The notes beneath the pieces were generated by a model, which saw only the letters and a list, made by a program, of their open reading frames with translations, searched no databases and was not told where the DNA came from. The translations under genes and the position numbers were made by a program. Shown here piece by piece: positions 8,218 through 16,753 of a stretch of 64,000 bases of DNA (positions are counted from its first letter, which is position 1; each line of letters begins with the position of its first letter). The stretch is taken from contig JAGATV010000041.1 of NCBI GenBank assembly GCA_017621075.1, forward strand, positions 62,001 through 126,000. Reading direction: 5' to 3'. The DNA comes from Lachnospiraceae bacterium. Lineage in GTDB: Bacteria > Bacillota > Clostridia > Lachnospirales > Lachnospiraceae.

Positions 8218-10391
8218 TTTTTATTTTCCTCTACAATGTGACACTTAAATCCTACCTCCCGGAACCTTTCCAGCACCAGCTCTGTATCTTTCCTGCTGGT
8301 GTTGGCAAGCAGTACATAAAGTTCTCCGTCCTCCTGGGTTCCGATATAGTCGGTCCGGCGCAACTTGCCCATCAGGATCTTCCCGGACTCCTTGAAGGTC
8401 TCCGGGTCCACATCCACCATAATCACGGTACATTCCACCAGGCCCTTTTCCTGGGCTGCCAGATAAGCATTCTTAAGAGCCGTGAATGCCTCAGGGTCCA
8501 GTGTCTTGGTATCTTCTACATACCGCTCATCCTCCAATGCCGACAGGTATCTGTTGGCCCTTAACACCGCATTCTGGATCAGGTCGCTGATCACCACCAG
8601 TTGGTTTGCCTGGCCTAACGTCATGCTCTCCCAGGGAATCCCCCAGATCATGATGATCATCTGCATGGAGCCGTTCTCATAAATGGCGTTGGCCATCAGA
8701 GGATACCGCTCATCCATCTTGCGATTGATAAATACCTTCTGCTCAAGCAGGGTCTCATACATCTCACCCATCTCTGTGTATTTGATGGAATTGCCCAACA
8801 TTCTGGCCTTTTCGGAGGTGGCGGAGAACAGGCGGGCGTAGGTGGCGTTGGCCACCGTATAAATGGCCACATCCTTGCTCTTTACCAGCTTACCCAGCAT
8901 TTCCACGGCATAGAACAGCACTTCTTCCGGGCTGTACTGGTCCAGTGCGGAGGTGATGCTGTAGATCTTGCCCACGCTGTCATTCTGATTGACGATCTGC
9001 GTGGACAGCGCATCCTTTACCCGCACATTACTGCTGTTGATATCCTGTATATCCAGAAGCTGTTGGGAGATAAATTCCCTTTCTTCCTCGCTCTCATGCT
9101 TTAATTTGGTGATCTGGTCCCTCATATAACCCACCACCAGCCCCAGGATAAATAACTGGGCGATCCAGACATAAGTATTGGCATCCAGCATGACCTCAAA
9201 TCCGGATCTGTCATACATCTGCCTAAAGCAATAACCTGCCACCGACAGCACCGCCGAAAAGGTAGCCTGCTGCTGCCCATAGACAATGGCAAACAAAAGC
9301 ACATACAGCAGATAAAAATCCAGGTTTGCAAAATATTCGCTTCCCACAGCACGGTTGTTCAGCATAAAGAAGGGAATGAAGGCGATAAGATTTTCCACAA
9401 AGGGGATCACTGCCCTTATCAGCCAGCCAGCCTTCTTTGTGATGCGCTGCAGCAGGGTCAGTTTCTCTTCCTCCTCATTGAGAAAAATGCCCCGGTTGGC
9501 CTTCATACGGGATACGATCTTCTGTACGATGACCTGCACCTCACAGAAAAAAGGATTTCCAAACTCACTGTTAAACAGCACATTGGAAAGGATCCTCCTC
9601 TTTGGCACGGTGGTGTCCGGTATGATCCAGACACCTTCTCCCATACTGCCCTTTATCATCTCCGCCAGTTGGCGCTGGGTGATCTCCAAAGAAGATGATA
9701 TGTTATACAGACTGCTCTTATGAGTCCTGCTGGCCACCACCCTGTAGATGAACTCAATGGCATCCGCCTCGTAGAGCAGGGAAAAGGTACTGTCCTCATC
9801 TATGTTGATCAGATTCTTTTCCAAAGCCTGCAGGCACATTTTCGTACAGATATCCGTCACTTCCCTGCAGTCCTTGGGAATCCCGTACAAATGGTCCAGC
9901 CTCAGGGTGACAATGTCCGCCCCCCTGTTCCTTCGGTAGCTTTCACACATCTCCTCCGCCTGGGCCAGCGTCATCCCTCTGACCCCCTGGGGGGAAGTGG
10001 GTTCGCCCTCCGTGATATCCTTGTCGTAGCTGTCATCATAGACTTCATCCGAAGAAAGATAGATGAAACGCCCCTTTTCCCGCATGGCAAAGGCCATCAG
10101 GATATTCATCAGCCCCGCGGAATATCTGACAGACTCAGCAGCTTCTTCCTTCCACTGGAAATTGGTGTCATAAGCACCCATGAAAATGGACACGTCCGGG
10201 TCAATGCTCTCAAAGATCTCATTCAGACAGGTGCAGTCATAAGTAAAATTGTAACGTTCAAACACCTTCTGATAAGAAAGCTTCTTATAGCGGCTTCCTG
10301 TGAGCAGATAAACCCTGTGTCCTTCTTTATTCAGCTTAATGATCAGATTGTTGATCAGACTTCCCGATCCGCCTATCAGCAGTACATTCAT
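8214..10391 (-). CDS. pelD: NAD-epimerase-like domain fused to PelD c-di-GMP receptor
   Basis: 725 residues from the ATG at 10391, which overlaps the upstream stop; a longer reading adds only 13 unlikely residues. Residues 1-310 look like an NAD-dependent epimerase/SDR, but the glycine motif is GGSGSLI, lacking the third Gly, and the usual SPYxxxK catalytic segment reads SPQGVRGM, so catalysis is doubtful. Residues 320-435 hold about four membrane helices, followed by a coiled coil, a GAF domain (about 490-610) and a degenerate GGDEF domain (625-725). The GGDEF signature is replaced by EDGEL, while RRTD (678-681) keeps the RxxD inhibitory site. PelD activates Pel synthesis on binding c-di-GMP. 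Confidence 0.85.
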   Translation of the reverse strand: MNVLLIGGSGSLINNLIIKLNKEGHRVYLLTGSRYKKLSYQKVFERYNFTYDCTCLNEIFESIDPDVSIFMGAYDTNFQWKEEAAESVRYSAGLMNILMAFAMREKGRFIYLSSDEVYDDSYDKDITEGEPTSPQGVRGMTLAQAEEMCESYRRNRGADIVTLRLDHLYGIPKDCREVTDICTKMCLQALEKNLINIDEDSTFSLLYEADAIEFIYRVVASRTHKSSLYNISSSLEITQRQLAEMIKGSMGEGVWIIPDTTVPKRRILSNVLFNSEFGNPFFCEVQVIVQKIVSRMKANRGIFLNEEEEKLTLLQRITKKAGWLIRAVIPFVENLIAFIPFFMLNNRAVGSEYFANLDFYLLYVLLFAIVYGQQQATFSAVLSVAGYCFRQMYDRSGFEVMLDANTYVWIAQLFILGLVVGYMRDQITKLKHESEEEREFISQQLLDIQDINSSNVRVKDALSTQIVNQNDSVGKIYSITSALDQYSPEEVLFYAVEMLGKLVKSKDVAIYTVANATYARLFSATSEKARMLGNSIKYTEMGEMYETLLEQKVFINRKMDERYPLMANAIYENGSMQMIIMIWGIPWESMTLGQANQLVVISDLIQNAVLRANRYLSALEDERYVEDTKTLDPEAFTALKNAYLAAQEKGLVECTVIMVDVDPETFKESGKILMGKLRRTDYIGTQEDGELYVLLANTSRKDTELVLERFREVGFKCHIVEENKK

Positions 10392-10663
10392 CTCTCTATT
10401 CCCTGTCTCTCTAACTGTTTCTGAAACCACACAATATCCTGCCTGGCAGTGTCACTGTCCACCCGGTATTCTTCACAGATCTTACGGACGATCTGCTCCC
10501 TGTCCAGTCCCTGTTCCATCAGCTTCCAGATACGGGCCCCCACCTCATTTACCGGCAGCGGCTCCCTGTAGGGCACCCCGGGCTGCCGGGTATCCAAAAG
10601 CCAATACAGGCCTGCGGCATGACGCAGTTGATATCTTGTGGTTTTCTGATTATTATCGGACAT
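10388..10663 (-). CDS. PqqD-family peptide-chaperone-like protein
   Basis: 91 residues resembling PqqD, the small winged-helix-like protein that presents precursor peptides to radical-SAM enzymes in RiPP pathways. Visible family features are the N-terminal strand segment, LPVNEVGARIWKLMEQG, and a helical C-terminus. It is the first gene of the Pel operon and its stop overlaps the pelD ATG by ATGA. No radical-SAM enzyme or precursor peptide is encoded nearby. Stand-alone PqqD-like genes occur in several polysaccharide loci, with unknown function. RBS AAGGAATGG lies upstream of the ATG. Confidence 0.75.
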   Translation of the reverse strand: MSDNNQKTTRYQLRHAAGLYWLLDTRQPGVPYREPLPVNEVGARIWKLMEQGLDREQIVRKICEEYRVDSDTARQDIVWFQKQLERQGIER

Positions 10664-10716
10664 TTTTCCATTCCTTTTACAGATATCTTATTTTCCAAAT
10701 AAATGTTTTATTTATT

Positions 10717-10745
10717 ATTGTACCATAAATCGGTGTATATCACAA
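10717..10745 (-). promoter_or_regulatory. Sigma-A promoter of the Pel operon
   Basis: Read on the minus strand: -35 TTGTGA (10745-10740), a 17-base spacer, and -10 TACAAT (10722-10717). It lies about 54 bases upstream of the PqqD-like start and is the only good promoter before the coupled genes that follow. The neighbouring plus-strand gene diverges from this 172-base intergenic space; no equally good plus-strand promoter was found. Confidence 0.7.
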
Positions 10746-10835
10746 TAAAATATCTCTGACAGGACACTGCTGTCAAAGATACTTCCGGGGGATCTTCTGC
10801 ATAAAATATAGTAAAAGCAAGAAATCAGGAATACC

Positions 10836-11741
10836 ATGGAACCTCTTTATCATTTCATCATTCCCGCCTGCCTTTTAGCGCTCTTTCTTACCCTGTTCCT
10901 TTTATTCCACCGTAAGAAAAGGGCAGTGCTAAAAAAGATCAATGCCATGAGCATGACGGAGAAAAAATGGCTTTTAGACAGCCTTGCCCTGCCTGTGGGC
11001 TATTGCTATGATCCCTGTCAGGACATCTTTACCACAAGCCTTGACGCTCCCCAAAAACAGTTCGGATATACCAGCCTTTACGACCGGTCTGCTCCCTATT
11101 TCAATATGGTGTTCGACTACGAGACCATTTACTTCAATTACAATGACAGAACCTGGCTGGTCGAGATGTGGAAAGGCCAATACGGCATCAACAGCGGCTG
11201 TGAGCTGGGGATCTATTATGCGGACCGGATCGTTCCTCCCGATGCATATTCCTCCACCCTCTTTCGTGCCGTGGAAGAAAAGGATATGCCGGTTATCGCC
11301 CTTTGCCTTAACCGCTATCCCGATCCGGAGAGCTGCCATTGCACCGGACTGGGACATATACGCTGCCGCCACTGGTGGCTTACCGTCTTTAAGATGGGAA
11401 TCTTCACAAAACCCCAACAGCTTGCAGTCAATACTTCCATCCGCTTCAAAGACTATCCCATGATGCACCGCTTCCTGGACAGTTTTCAGAAAACACTTCC
11501 GGACATCTCCTGCCGGACCAGGGGGCTTACCGTATTTTTTACCTTCGGACAGAGCAGCCGGAAATATTCCCCGTTCCGGAAGCTGGTGCGCAGGATGGCA
11601 CTTGCCGCCTGTCGTATTTATTGTAAGTGGTTCCTTTTCCTAACCCGGCCATGTTCCCAAAGCGGCGACCGTATACTGTACCTGTACTATTATCTCCCCT
11701 TTGCGATCCGGCTTGTGTTCAAAGGAAAGAAGCGTAAATAG
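10836..11741 (+). CDS. DUF4474 domain protein
   Basis: 301 residues. One N-terminal membrane helix (about 5-24), then a soluble domain. The run GYCYDPCQDIFTT, the FGYTSLYDRSAPYFNMVFD segment and the WLVEMWKGQYGI core are the conserved blocks of DUF4474, a clostridial family of unknown function. Two further hydrophobic stretches near the C-terminus (about 250-265 and 280-295) may re-enter the membrane. The gene is followed 16 bases later by a metallophosphoesterase gene on the same strand, so the two likely form an operon divergent from pel. Confidence 0.8.
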   Translation: MEPLYHFIIPACLLALFLTLFLLFHRKKRAVLKKINAMSMTEKKWLLDSLALPVGYCYDPCQDIFTTSLDAPQKQFGYTSLYDRSAPYFNMVFDYETIYFNYNDRTWLVEMWKGQYGINSGCELGIYYADRIVPPDAYSSTLFRAVEEKDMPVIALCLNRYPDPESCHCTGLGHIRCRHWWLTVFKMGIFTKPQQLAVNTSIRFKDYPMMHRFLDSFQKTLPDISCRTRGLTVFFTFGQSSRKYSPFRKLVRRMALAACRIYCKWFLFLTRPCSQSGDRILYLYYYLPFAIRLVFKGKKRK

Positions 11742-11757
11742 ATTGGAGGATATCCGC

Positions 11758-12615
11758 ATGAGCTACTTAAGGCGCCTTGACCGTGCTTTTGAGAACGCAC
11801 CCATCCTGCCCCTCACCCCGTCCACCCAGTATGTGTTCTTCAGCGACTGCCACCGTGGCAGAGGCAATAACAATGACAATTTTCTTAAGAATGCCAACAG
11901 CTATCTGGCAGCACTGCAATATTACTACCAGTACGGCTTCTGCTATATTGAAGCCGGGGACGGGGACGAACTCTGGGAAAACCGCAGCATGGCTCAGATC
12001 ACCGAAATACACAGCGATGTATTCTGCCAGTTGTGCCGGTTTCACAAGGCCGGACGCCTGTATATGCTCTATGGGAACCATGATATGGTCAAAAAAGAGC
12101 AGGAACCACCCTTTATGGGTCTTCCCGTTTACGAGGGAGTGATCCTGAGAGCAGAGGATTCTCCTGCAAATCTGTATGTTACCCACGGACATCAGGCAGA
12201 TCTCTTAAACTCCGTATTTTTTAGGTCTGCCCGGTTCCTGGTCCGATATCTCTGGGCCTCTCTGGAATCCTTCGGGGTCCTGGACCCCACAAGCGCCGCC
12301 AAAAACAATACCAAAAAGGACAAACTGGAAAAAAAGTATCTCTATTATGCCAGGCATTCCGGCCGAAACCTGCTGACGGGCCATACCCACCGGCCCACCC
12401 TGGGCAGCGAGGCCTCTCCTTACTACAACTGCGGAAGCTGCGTCCATCCCAAGTGTGTCACCTGTATAGAGCTGTGCGGCTTTCGGATCAGTCTCGTAAG
12501 ATGGTGCACCAGCGCAGAAAAAAGCGAACACTTTGGGAATATTTATTCCCAGTGTCCGCCTTCCTTTCCTGTTTATGTAAAAAGAGAGGTGCTGTCTTGT
12601 GGATCTCTGCTATAA
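11758..12615 (+). CDS. Calcineurin-like metallophosphoesterase
   Basis: 285 residues from the ATG at 11758, which has GGAGGA 9 bases upstream; an upstream in-frame ATG at 11701 would sit inside the preceding gene. All dimetal-site blocks of the superfamily are visible: FFSDCHRG (D-x-H), GDGDELWE (GD-x2-D-like), YGNHD (GNHD), THGHQ and LLTGHTHRP (GHTH). The protein should be a cytoplasmic hydrolase of phosphoesters; the substrate is not evident. It resembles the UDP-2,3-diacylglucosamine hydrolase-like branch by block order, but no lipid A pathway is expected here. Confidence 0.88.
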   Translation: MSYLRRLDRAFENAPILPLTPSTQYVFFSDCHRGRGNNNDNFLKNANSYLAALQYYYQYGFCYIEAGDGDELWENRSMAQITEIHSDVFCQLCRFHKAGRLYMLYGNHDMVKKEQEPPFMGLPVYEGVILRAEDSPANLYVTHGHQADLLNSVFFRSARFLVRYLWASLESFGVLDPTSAAKNNTKKDKLEKKYLYYARHSGRNLLTGHTHRPTLGSEASPYYNCGSCVHPKCVTCIELCGFRISLVRWCTSAEKSEHFGNIYSQCPPSFPVYVKREVLSCGSLL

Positions 12616-12620
12616 CGGTC

Positions 12621-13961
12621 CTATTCTCCCATCAATACGCCGCAGACTTCCCTTTTATGATCCAGAAACACCTTGGCAAGCAGCGGATCGAAATGGGTTC
12701 CCATGGAATCCCTGATCACGCCAAATGCCTCCTCCGGTGTCATTGCCTCCTTATAGCAGCGTTTGGAAACCAGGGCATCGAACACATCTGCGATGGCCAT
12801 GATCCTGGCACAAAGGGGTATGTCCGTCCCCCGAAGGCCTTTGGGATAACCGCTTCCGTCCCATTTTTCGTGATGGCCGGATGCAACCTGAACAGCAATG
12901 TCCACATATTCCTTTTCTTCAATATTCTCAAGGACCTCTCTTACGATCCGCCCGCCCTCTGCCGCATGATCTTTGATACAGGCAAACTCTTCCGGTGTAA
13001 GCCTGCCCGGCTTTTTTAAAATGCTGTCCGGCACCGCTATCTTGCCGATGTCATGAAGAGGGGCTGCTTTGATCAGAAGATCGATATACTCATCTGTCAG
13101 GATCTCCGTACAATAACCTTCCGCCCTTGCCGCCTGTGCGATCAGGCTGACATATCCGCTGGTCCGCTTCACATGACCGCCTGTATCACCGTCACGATTC
13201 TCGATCAGATTGGCCATACCGATGATCGTGTTGTTCTGAATGGCAATGGTCTTCTCATTATGCTCCTGAAGTGCCTTATTCTTGGCCGCAACTTCCTCTT
13301 CCAGTTCTTCCTTGTAACGGTCCAGATTCAGAGTGATCCTTACACAATATACCAGGCAGATCACCGTGGCAGCCACGATTGCGATAATGCAGACCAGCTC
13401 GCTGATCCTGGATCTGAAAATGTACTGTTCCATCCTTGCATAAGCGTCATCCATCTCCGCCACGGCAAATTCATTCATCTCCAGTATATTCCCATTGACC
13501 TTTTTCAGGAGTTCATTCATGATATTATTGCAGTAATAAGCCGCTGTCCCTTTGCTGCCCTCACGGCTCAGTTTCATGGCCGCATCCGCATTCTGCAGAT
13601 AACTGTTCACATTGGAATAGACCTTGTGATAGATCTGCTCCCGCTCATCGCCCGCCATTCTTGCCCCAAATTCGTCCAACTGTGCAAGAAGCTGTGCCCG
13701 GATCTCTTCAGCCTCCGCCTCATAGGCATCATACAGAGCCTCCTCCTCGTTGATCACATGCTTGCTTACCAGTGTCTGATGCTGATAGATCAAAAGATCG
13801 ATCTGTGTCGCATACTGGCGGTTCACCACAACTTCATTGACGATCATACGGTAATTATCAGACAGCCTGTCAATATTATATTTTAAAATGATTTCACCCA
13901 GAATACCCACGATTCCCGCAATCAAAACGGTAATGAATATTCGAAACGATATCCTTTTCAA
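12621..13961 (-). CDS. Membrane HD-GYP protein (c-di-GMP phosphodiesterase family)
   Basis: 446 residues: membrane helix (6-26), an extracytoplasmic helical sensor region (27-185, MCP-like four-helix character), a second helix (about 188-210), a coiled coil, then HD-GYP. HDIGK near 303 and HHEKWDGSGYPKGLRG near 363 preserve the metal ligands and the GYP triad, so c-di-GMP hydrolysis is expected. The gene follows a solute-binding lipoprotein gene by 26 bases on the same strand, suggesting that ligand-loaded lipoprotein signals to this enzyme. Its closeness to the c-di-GMP-dependent pel operon makes it a plausible local control point (inference). Confidence 0.88.
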   Translation of the reverse strand: MKRISFRIFITVLIAGIVGILGEIILKYNIDRLSDNYRMIVNEVVVNRQYATQIDLLIYQHQTLVSKHVINEEEALYDAYEAEAEEIRAQLLAQLDEFGARMAGDEREQIYHKVYSNVNSYLQNADAAMKLSREGSKGTAAYYCNNIMNELLKKVNGNILEMNEFAVAEMDDAYARMEQYIFRSRISELVCIIAIVAATVICLVYCVRITLNLDRYKEELEEEVAAKNKALQEHNEKTIAIQNNTIIGMANLIENRDGDTGGHVKRTSGYVSLIAQAARAEGYCTEILTDEYIDLLIKAAPLHDIGKIAVPDSILKKPGRLTPEEFACIKDHAAEGGRIVREVLENIEEKEYVDIAVQVASGHHEKWDGSGYPKGLRGTDIPLCARIMAIADVFDALVSKRCYKEAMTPEEAFGVIRDSMGTHFDPLLAKVFLDHKREVCGVLMGE

Positions 13962-13987
13962 AGCTGAAGCTACCTCCCGCTCATGGC

Positions 13988-15229
13988 TCAGTGTGATTCC
14001 GGTTCCCCGGGAAGCTCCGTGATCTCCTCTGTCATTTCATCCAAAAGCTGCTGCAGATCCCTTCCATCCGGATTGCCTGCGGCAATCGTTGTTCCGAAGA
14101 GATAGGTTGGGGTCCAGAAAGTGTCTGCCACATTCTGAAGGTATCCGTACTCCGCCTGTTCTCCCAGCGCTGCGATGGCGGGAGATGCCTGTACCGCCTC
14201 AGATGCCGCCTTTACGTTGGAGGGGCCTTCCCCACGCATCTCAAAGCGCTTCATCTGATTCTCCTCATTGGTGATCCACTCTGCAAAAAGCATTGCCCAC
14301 CGGGGATTCTGTGTATATGCATTGACCCCGGCAAGCTTATATCCTGCAAAACTGCACATCTGTACCTGTTTTCCTGCGACCGTATATTCCGGGAGTTTTG
14401 CCGCTGCATACTCCTCACCCCATGCCGCTTCCACCTTGGTGGCATTCCAGGTTCCGTTGACGCCGGCAATTATGCTCCCGTCATTGACTCCGTTTATGAA
14501 CGCTTCATCTCCACAACTGATAAACCCTTTATGACCGGCGATCTCCAACATCGCCTGTGCCACATCCGTTCCCTTCACCGGCGCATCCACCGCATTCCAG
14601 TTACACTCATTGCTCAGGCCGTCCTGCCTCATCTCCACGTCAAGACCTGCGCCCTTAAAAAAAGAGTAAATATACCAGCCGCTGCTGAAATCCATTGCTG
14701 CCTTTTTGTCATTGGAAGCTGCCACTTCCAGTATCCTGTCAAAACTTTTCACGTCTTCTTCCGTGAAATACCGGGAATTGTAATAAAGGAAATAGCCGTT
14801 GCTTGCGGTAACCGGATAGGCATACAGCGTGCCATCCTTTGTGGCACATCTGATGGCGCCTCCATCCTCTCCGCCATTGGCTTCCACGATCTGCTCTGTA
14901 TGGAGACTTACCGGCAAAAGAGCGCCATTACGCCAGAGTTCTTCAAACTGATCCGCCGCAAAGATATACACATCCGCTGCCGCTTTGGGATTGGCAAGCA
15001 CCGTCTCCTTGCAGGAAATCTCTTCCTCCTCACTGACTGTAATGGAGATCTGTGCTTCATCCGCATGCAGTTCTTTGAACGCTTCCGCCATCTCTGTCAT
15101 CATTGGCACATTGTCCGAAGGACACCACACCGATAATAACACTTTCTCCGGCTCTTTCCTGCCGCATCCTGCAAAAATCAGGGCTATCACAGTCACAGCC
15201 CCCGTCAAAGCCAAGATCTTACGCCCCAT
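13988..15229 (-). CDS. Extracellular solute-binding lipoprotein (sugar-type)
   Basis: 413 residues. A lipoprotein signal ends in LIFAGC, so the mature protein is anchored at Cys-21. The body has the family 1 (maltose/MsmE) binding-protein pattern: VLLSVWCPSDNVPMM at the N-terminus, repeated domain crossovers, and IIAGVNGTWNA in the hinge region. No permease or ATPase gene is adjacent. Its only operon partner is the HD-GYP membrane enzyme downstream, which suggests sensing rather than uptake. The C-terminus is acidic. RBS AGAAGGGAGTGG. Confidence 0.85.
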   Translation of the reverse strand: MGRKILALTGAVTVIALIFAGCGRKEPEKVLLSVWCPSDNVPMMTEMAEAFKELHADEAQISITVSEEEEISCKETVLANPKAAADVYIFAADQFEELWRNGALLPVSLHTEQIVEANGGEDGGAIRCATKDGTLYAYPVTASNGYFLYYNSRYFTEEDVKSFDRILEVAASNDKKAAMDFSSGWYIYSFFKGAGLDVEMRQDGLSNECNWNAVDAPVKGTDVAQAMLEIAGHKGFISCGDEAFINGVNDGSIIAGVNGTWNATKVEAAWGEEYAAAKLPEYTVAGKQVQMCSFAGYKLAGVNAYTQNPRWAMLFAEWITNEENQMKRFEMRGEGPSNVKAASEAVQASPAIAALGEQAEYGYLQNVADTFWTPTYLFGTTIAAGNPDGRDLQQLLDEMTEEITELPGEPESH

Positions 15230-15253
15230 AATACCACTCCCTTCTCATTTACT

Positions 15254-15283
15254 AGGATAGCATATTGCACGGGGATATGTCAA
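15254..15283 (-). promoter_or_regulatory. Sigma-A promoter of the solute-binding protein/HD-GYP operon
   Basis: Minus strand: -35 TTGACA (15283-15278), an 18-base spacer, -10 TATCCT (15259-15254), 24 bases before the ATG. The remaining bases up to 15330 are AT-rich and hold no gene. Confidence 0.65.
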
Positions 15284-15329
15284 AAAAATTATAGCAAATC
15301 GGTTTTTTTACAAAAAACTCCAAAAATTT

Positions 15330-15854
15330 TTAATAATTGATACCCTGAATAGCCAGTTTCCCGTCTCTGACACCAAAGATAACGTTAGGGACACCGTCAT
15401 CCGTCAAGGAAAATCCCGCCCTGCTTGCCGGCAGATCATCTTCCTTGGCCTGTGACATAGCCTCCACGAATTCTTGTGTAAAGATACGGTCTTCTCCCAG
15501 TGCGATAAAGTCCTCCCTGGTCTCCACACTGACTCCGCCATCAGCAAACCCTATATACACGGGGAATGCCGTCAGATCTGCCAACGCCTCCAAGTCCTAG
15601 GCTGCCACGATTTCCTTGACTTCTTTGCCAAAGGCAGATACTACTTTACTGTTTACACTGAAATTGTCTACATTGCCGACCTGGTATGTATTGGTTTCTT
15701 CCTTTGTCTCTTCCGGCAACGACTCAGGTATTGATTCTGATACCGATTCTGTTTCCTTCACGGAAGCAGGAGCATTCCCTTCCTCCTTCCCACAAGCTGT
15801 GATTGCAACACTCATGATGCCTGCCACCAATAAAAGCATGATTCTTTTCATCAT
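15330..15854 (-). pseudogene. Lipoprotein gene interrupted by an in-frame TAG
   Basis: Starting at ATG 15854 (GGAG 5 bases upstream; the next codon is also ATG) the reading encodes a lipoprotein signal ending AITAC, a Glu/Ser-rich linker, and a domain that reaches KEVKEIVAA, where a TAG lies at 15599-15597. The same frame continues at once with DLEALADLTAFPVYIG and runs to GKLAIQGINY before a TAA. The two halves read as one domain of a small secreted clostridial family. One base change (for example AAG to TAG) would explain the break. It could be a real nonsense allele, a sequence error or readthrough. Function unknown. Confidence 0.75.
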
Positions 15855-16052
15855 ATAGTCTCCTTTCTCTTTCGCCTTTATAGTATAGATGTTCCGCCGG
15901 GCCAAAAAGTTTCAAAAGATACAAAAATATGATACAATAAAAAAGAAGCAGGCAAACCGGAATTTATGGCAAAATAACATATGCCGATTGTGAAAACCGG
16001 GGTATCGTTGTTTGCAAAACCATACGAACAGCAGTGTGTGAGGTGAAGCTGA
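15855..16052. other. Intergenic region between the broken lipoprotein and MerR genes
   Basis: About 200 bases. The only clear signals are the lipoprotein RBS (GGAGA at its left end) and GAGGTGAAGC in front of the MerR ATG at its right end. TATACT stands at 15886-15891 on the minus strand but has no well-spaced -35 hexamer. Confidence 0.4.
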
Positions 16053-16681
16053 ATGAATACATACACAACTTCAGAAGTGGCAAAAATCATTGGTATACAC
16101 CCCAACACAGTACGGATGTATGAAGAATGGGGATTGATACCGCAGGCGGAGAGAAAGCAAAATGGCTACCGAATATTTACAGATTTCCATATTGAACAAT
16201 TAAAACTTGCTCGTACTGCTTTTCAAATAGAAGTGCTTCAAAACGGACTAAGAAAGAAAATTGTAGATACAATCAAAGTTTCTGCAAAGAGAGATTTTGA
16301 TAAGGCTCTTTGTCTTGCCGAAGAATATCGAAATCAAATACACAGAGAACAAAAAAATGCTGAGGAAGCGATCCGTATTGCAAAACAGATCATATCTGAC
16401 AAATCAGCGGAGAATTCACTCTTTTTGAAGAGAAAAGATGTTTCGGACTATTTGGATATTTCAATGGATACACTCCGAAATTGGGAACGAAACGGCTTAC
16501 TTCAGGTGAAACGAAAGCAGAATGGATATCGCTTTTACACAAGTGATGATATTGAACGGTTAAAAATGATTCGATCCCTTCGCTGTGCCAACTACTCGTT
16601 AGAAGCTATCCTGCGGATGCTGAAAGGAATGCAGAACATATCATAAATATTATTTCTGATATGAAAGTGAAGTTTTCTTAA
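16053..16681 (+). pseudogene. Tandem-MerR transcriptional regulator, damaged C-terminus
   Basis: Two MerR DNA-binding domains in one chain: residues 1-70 (TTSEVAKIIGIHPNTVRMYEEWGLI) and about 125-185 (KRKDVSDYLDISMDTLRNWERNGLL). The open frame ends at 16646 shortly after LEAILRML. The overlapping +1 frame reads ADAERNAEHIINIISDMKVKFS and stops at 16681, which is the sort of C-terminal helix expected for the family. About 40 residues appear to be missing at the switch point, so a deletion with frameshift is likely. DNA binding may survive, but the effector part is lost. It is divergent from the lipoprotein gene and upstream of an MFS gene it probably once controlled. Confidence 0.7.
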
Positions 16682-16753
16682 CCCTCCACTATAACACCAA
16701 CCTTCCTTTTGTTGCTAAGATAATACATCAACAACAAAAGGAGGACCAGAAAA

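Noticed and set aside
8214..10430. Longer pelD start at 10430
   Set aside because: It would add 13 residues overlapping the PqqD-like gene; the ATG at 10391 overlaps that stop as ATGA and starts the Rossmann strand directly.
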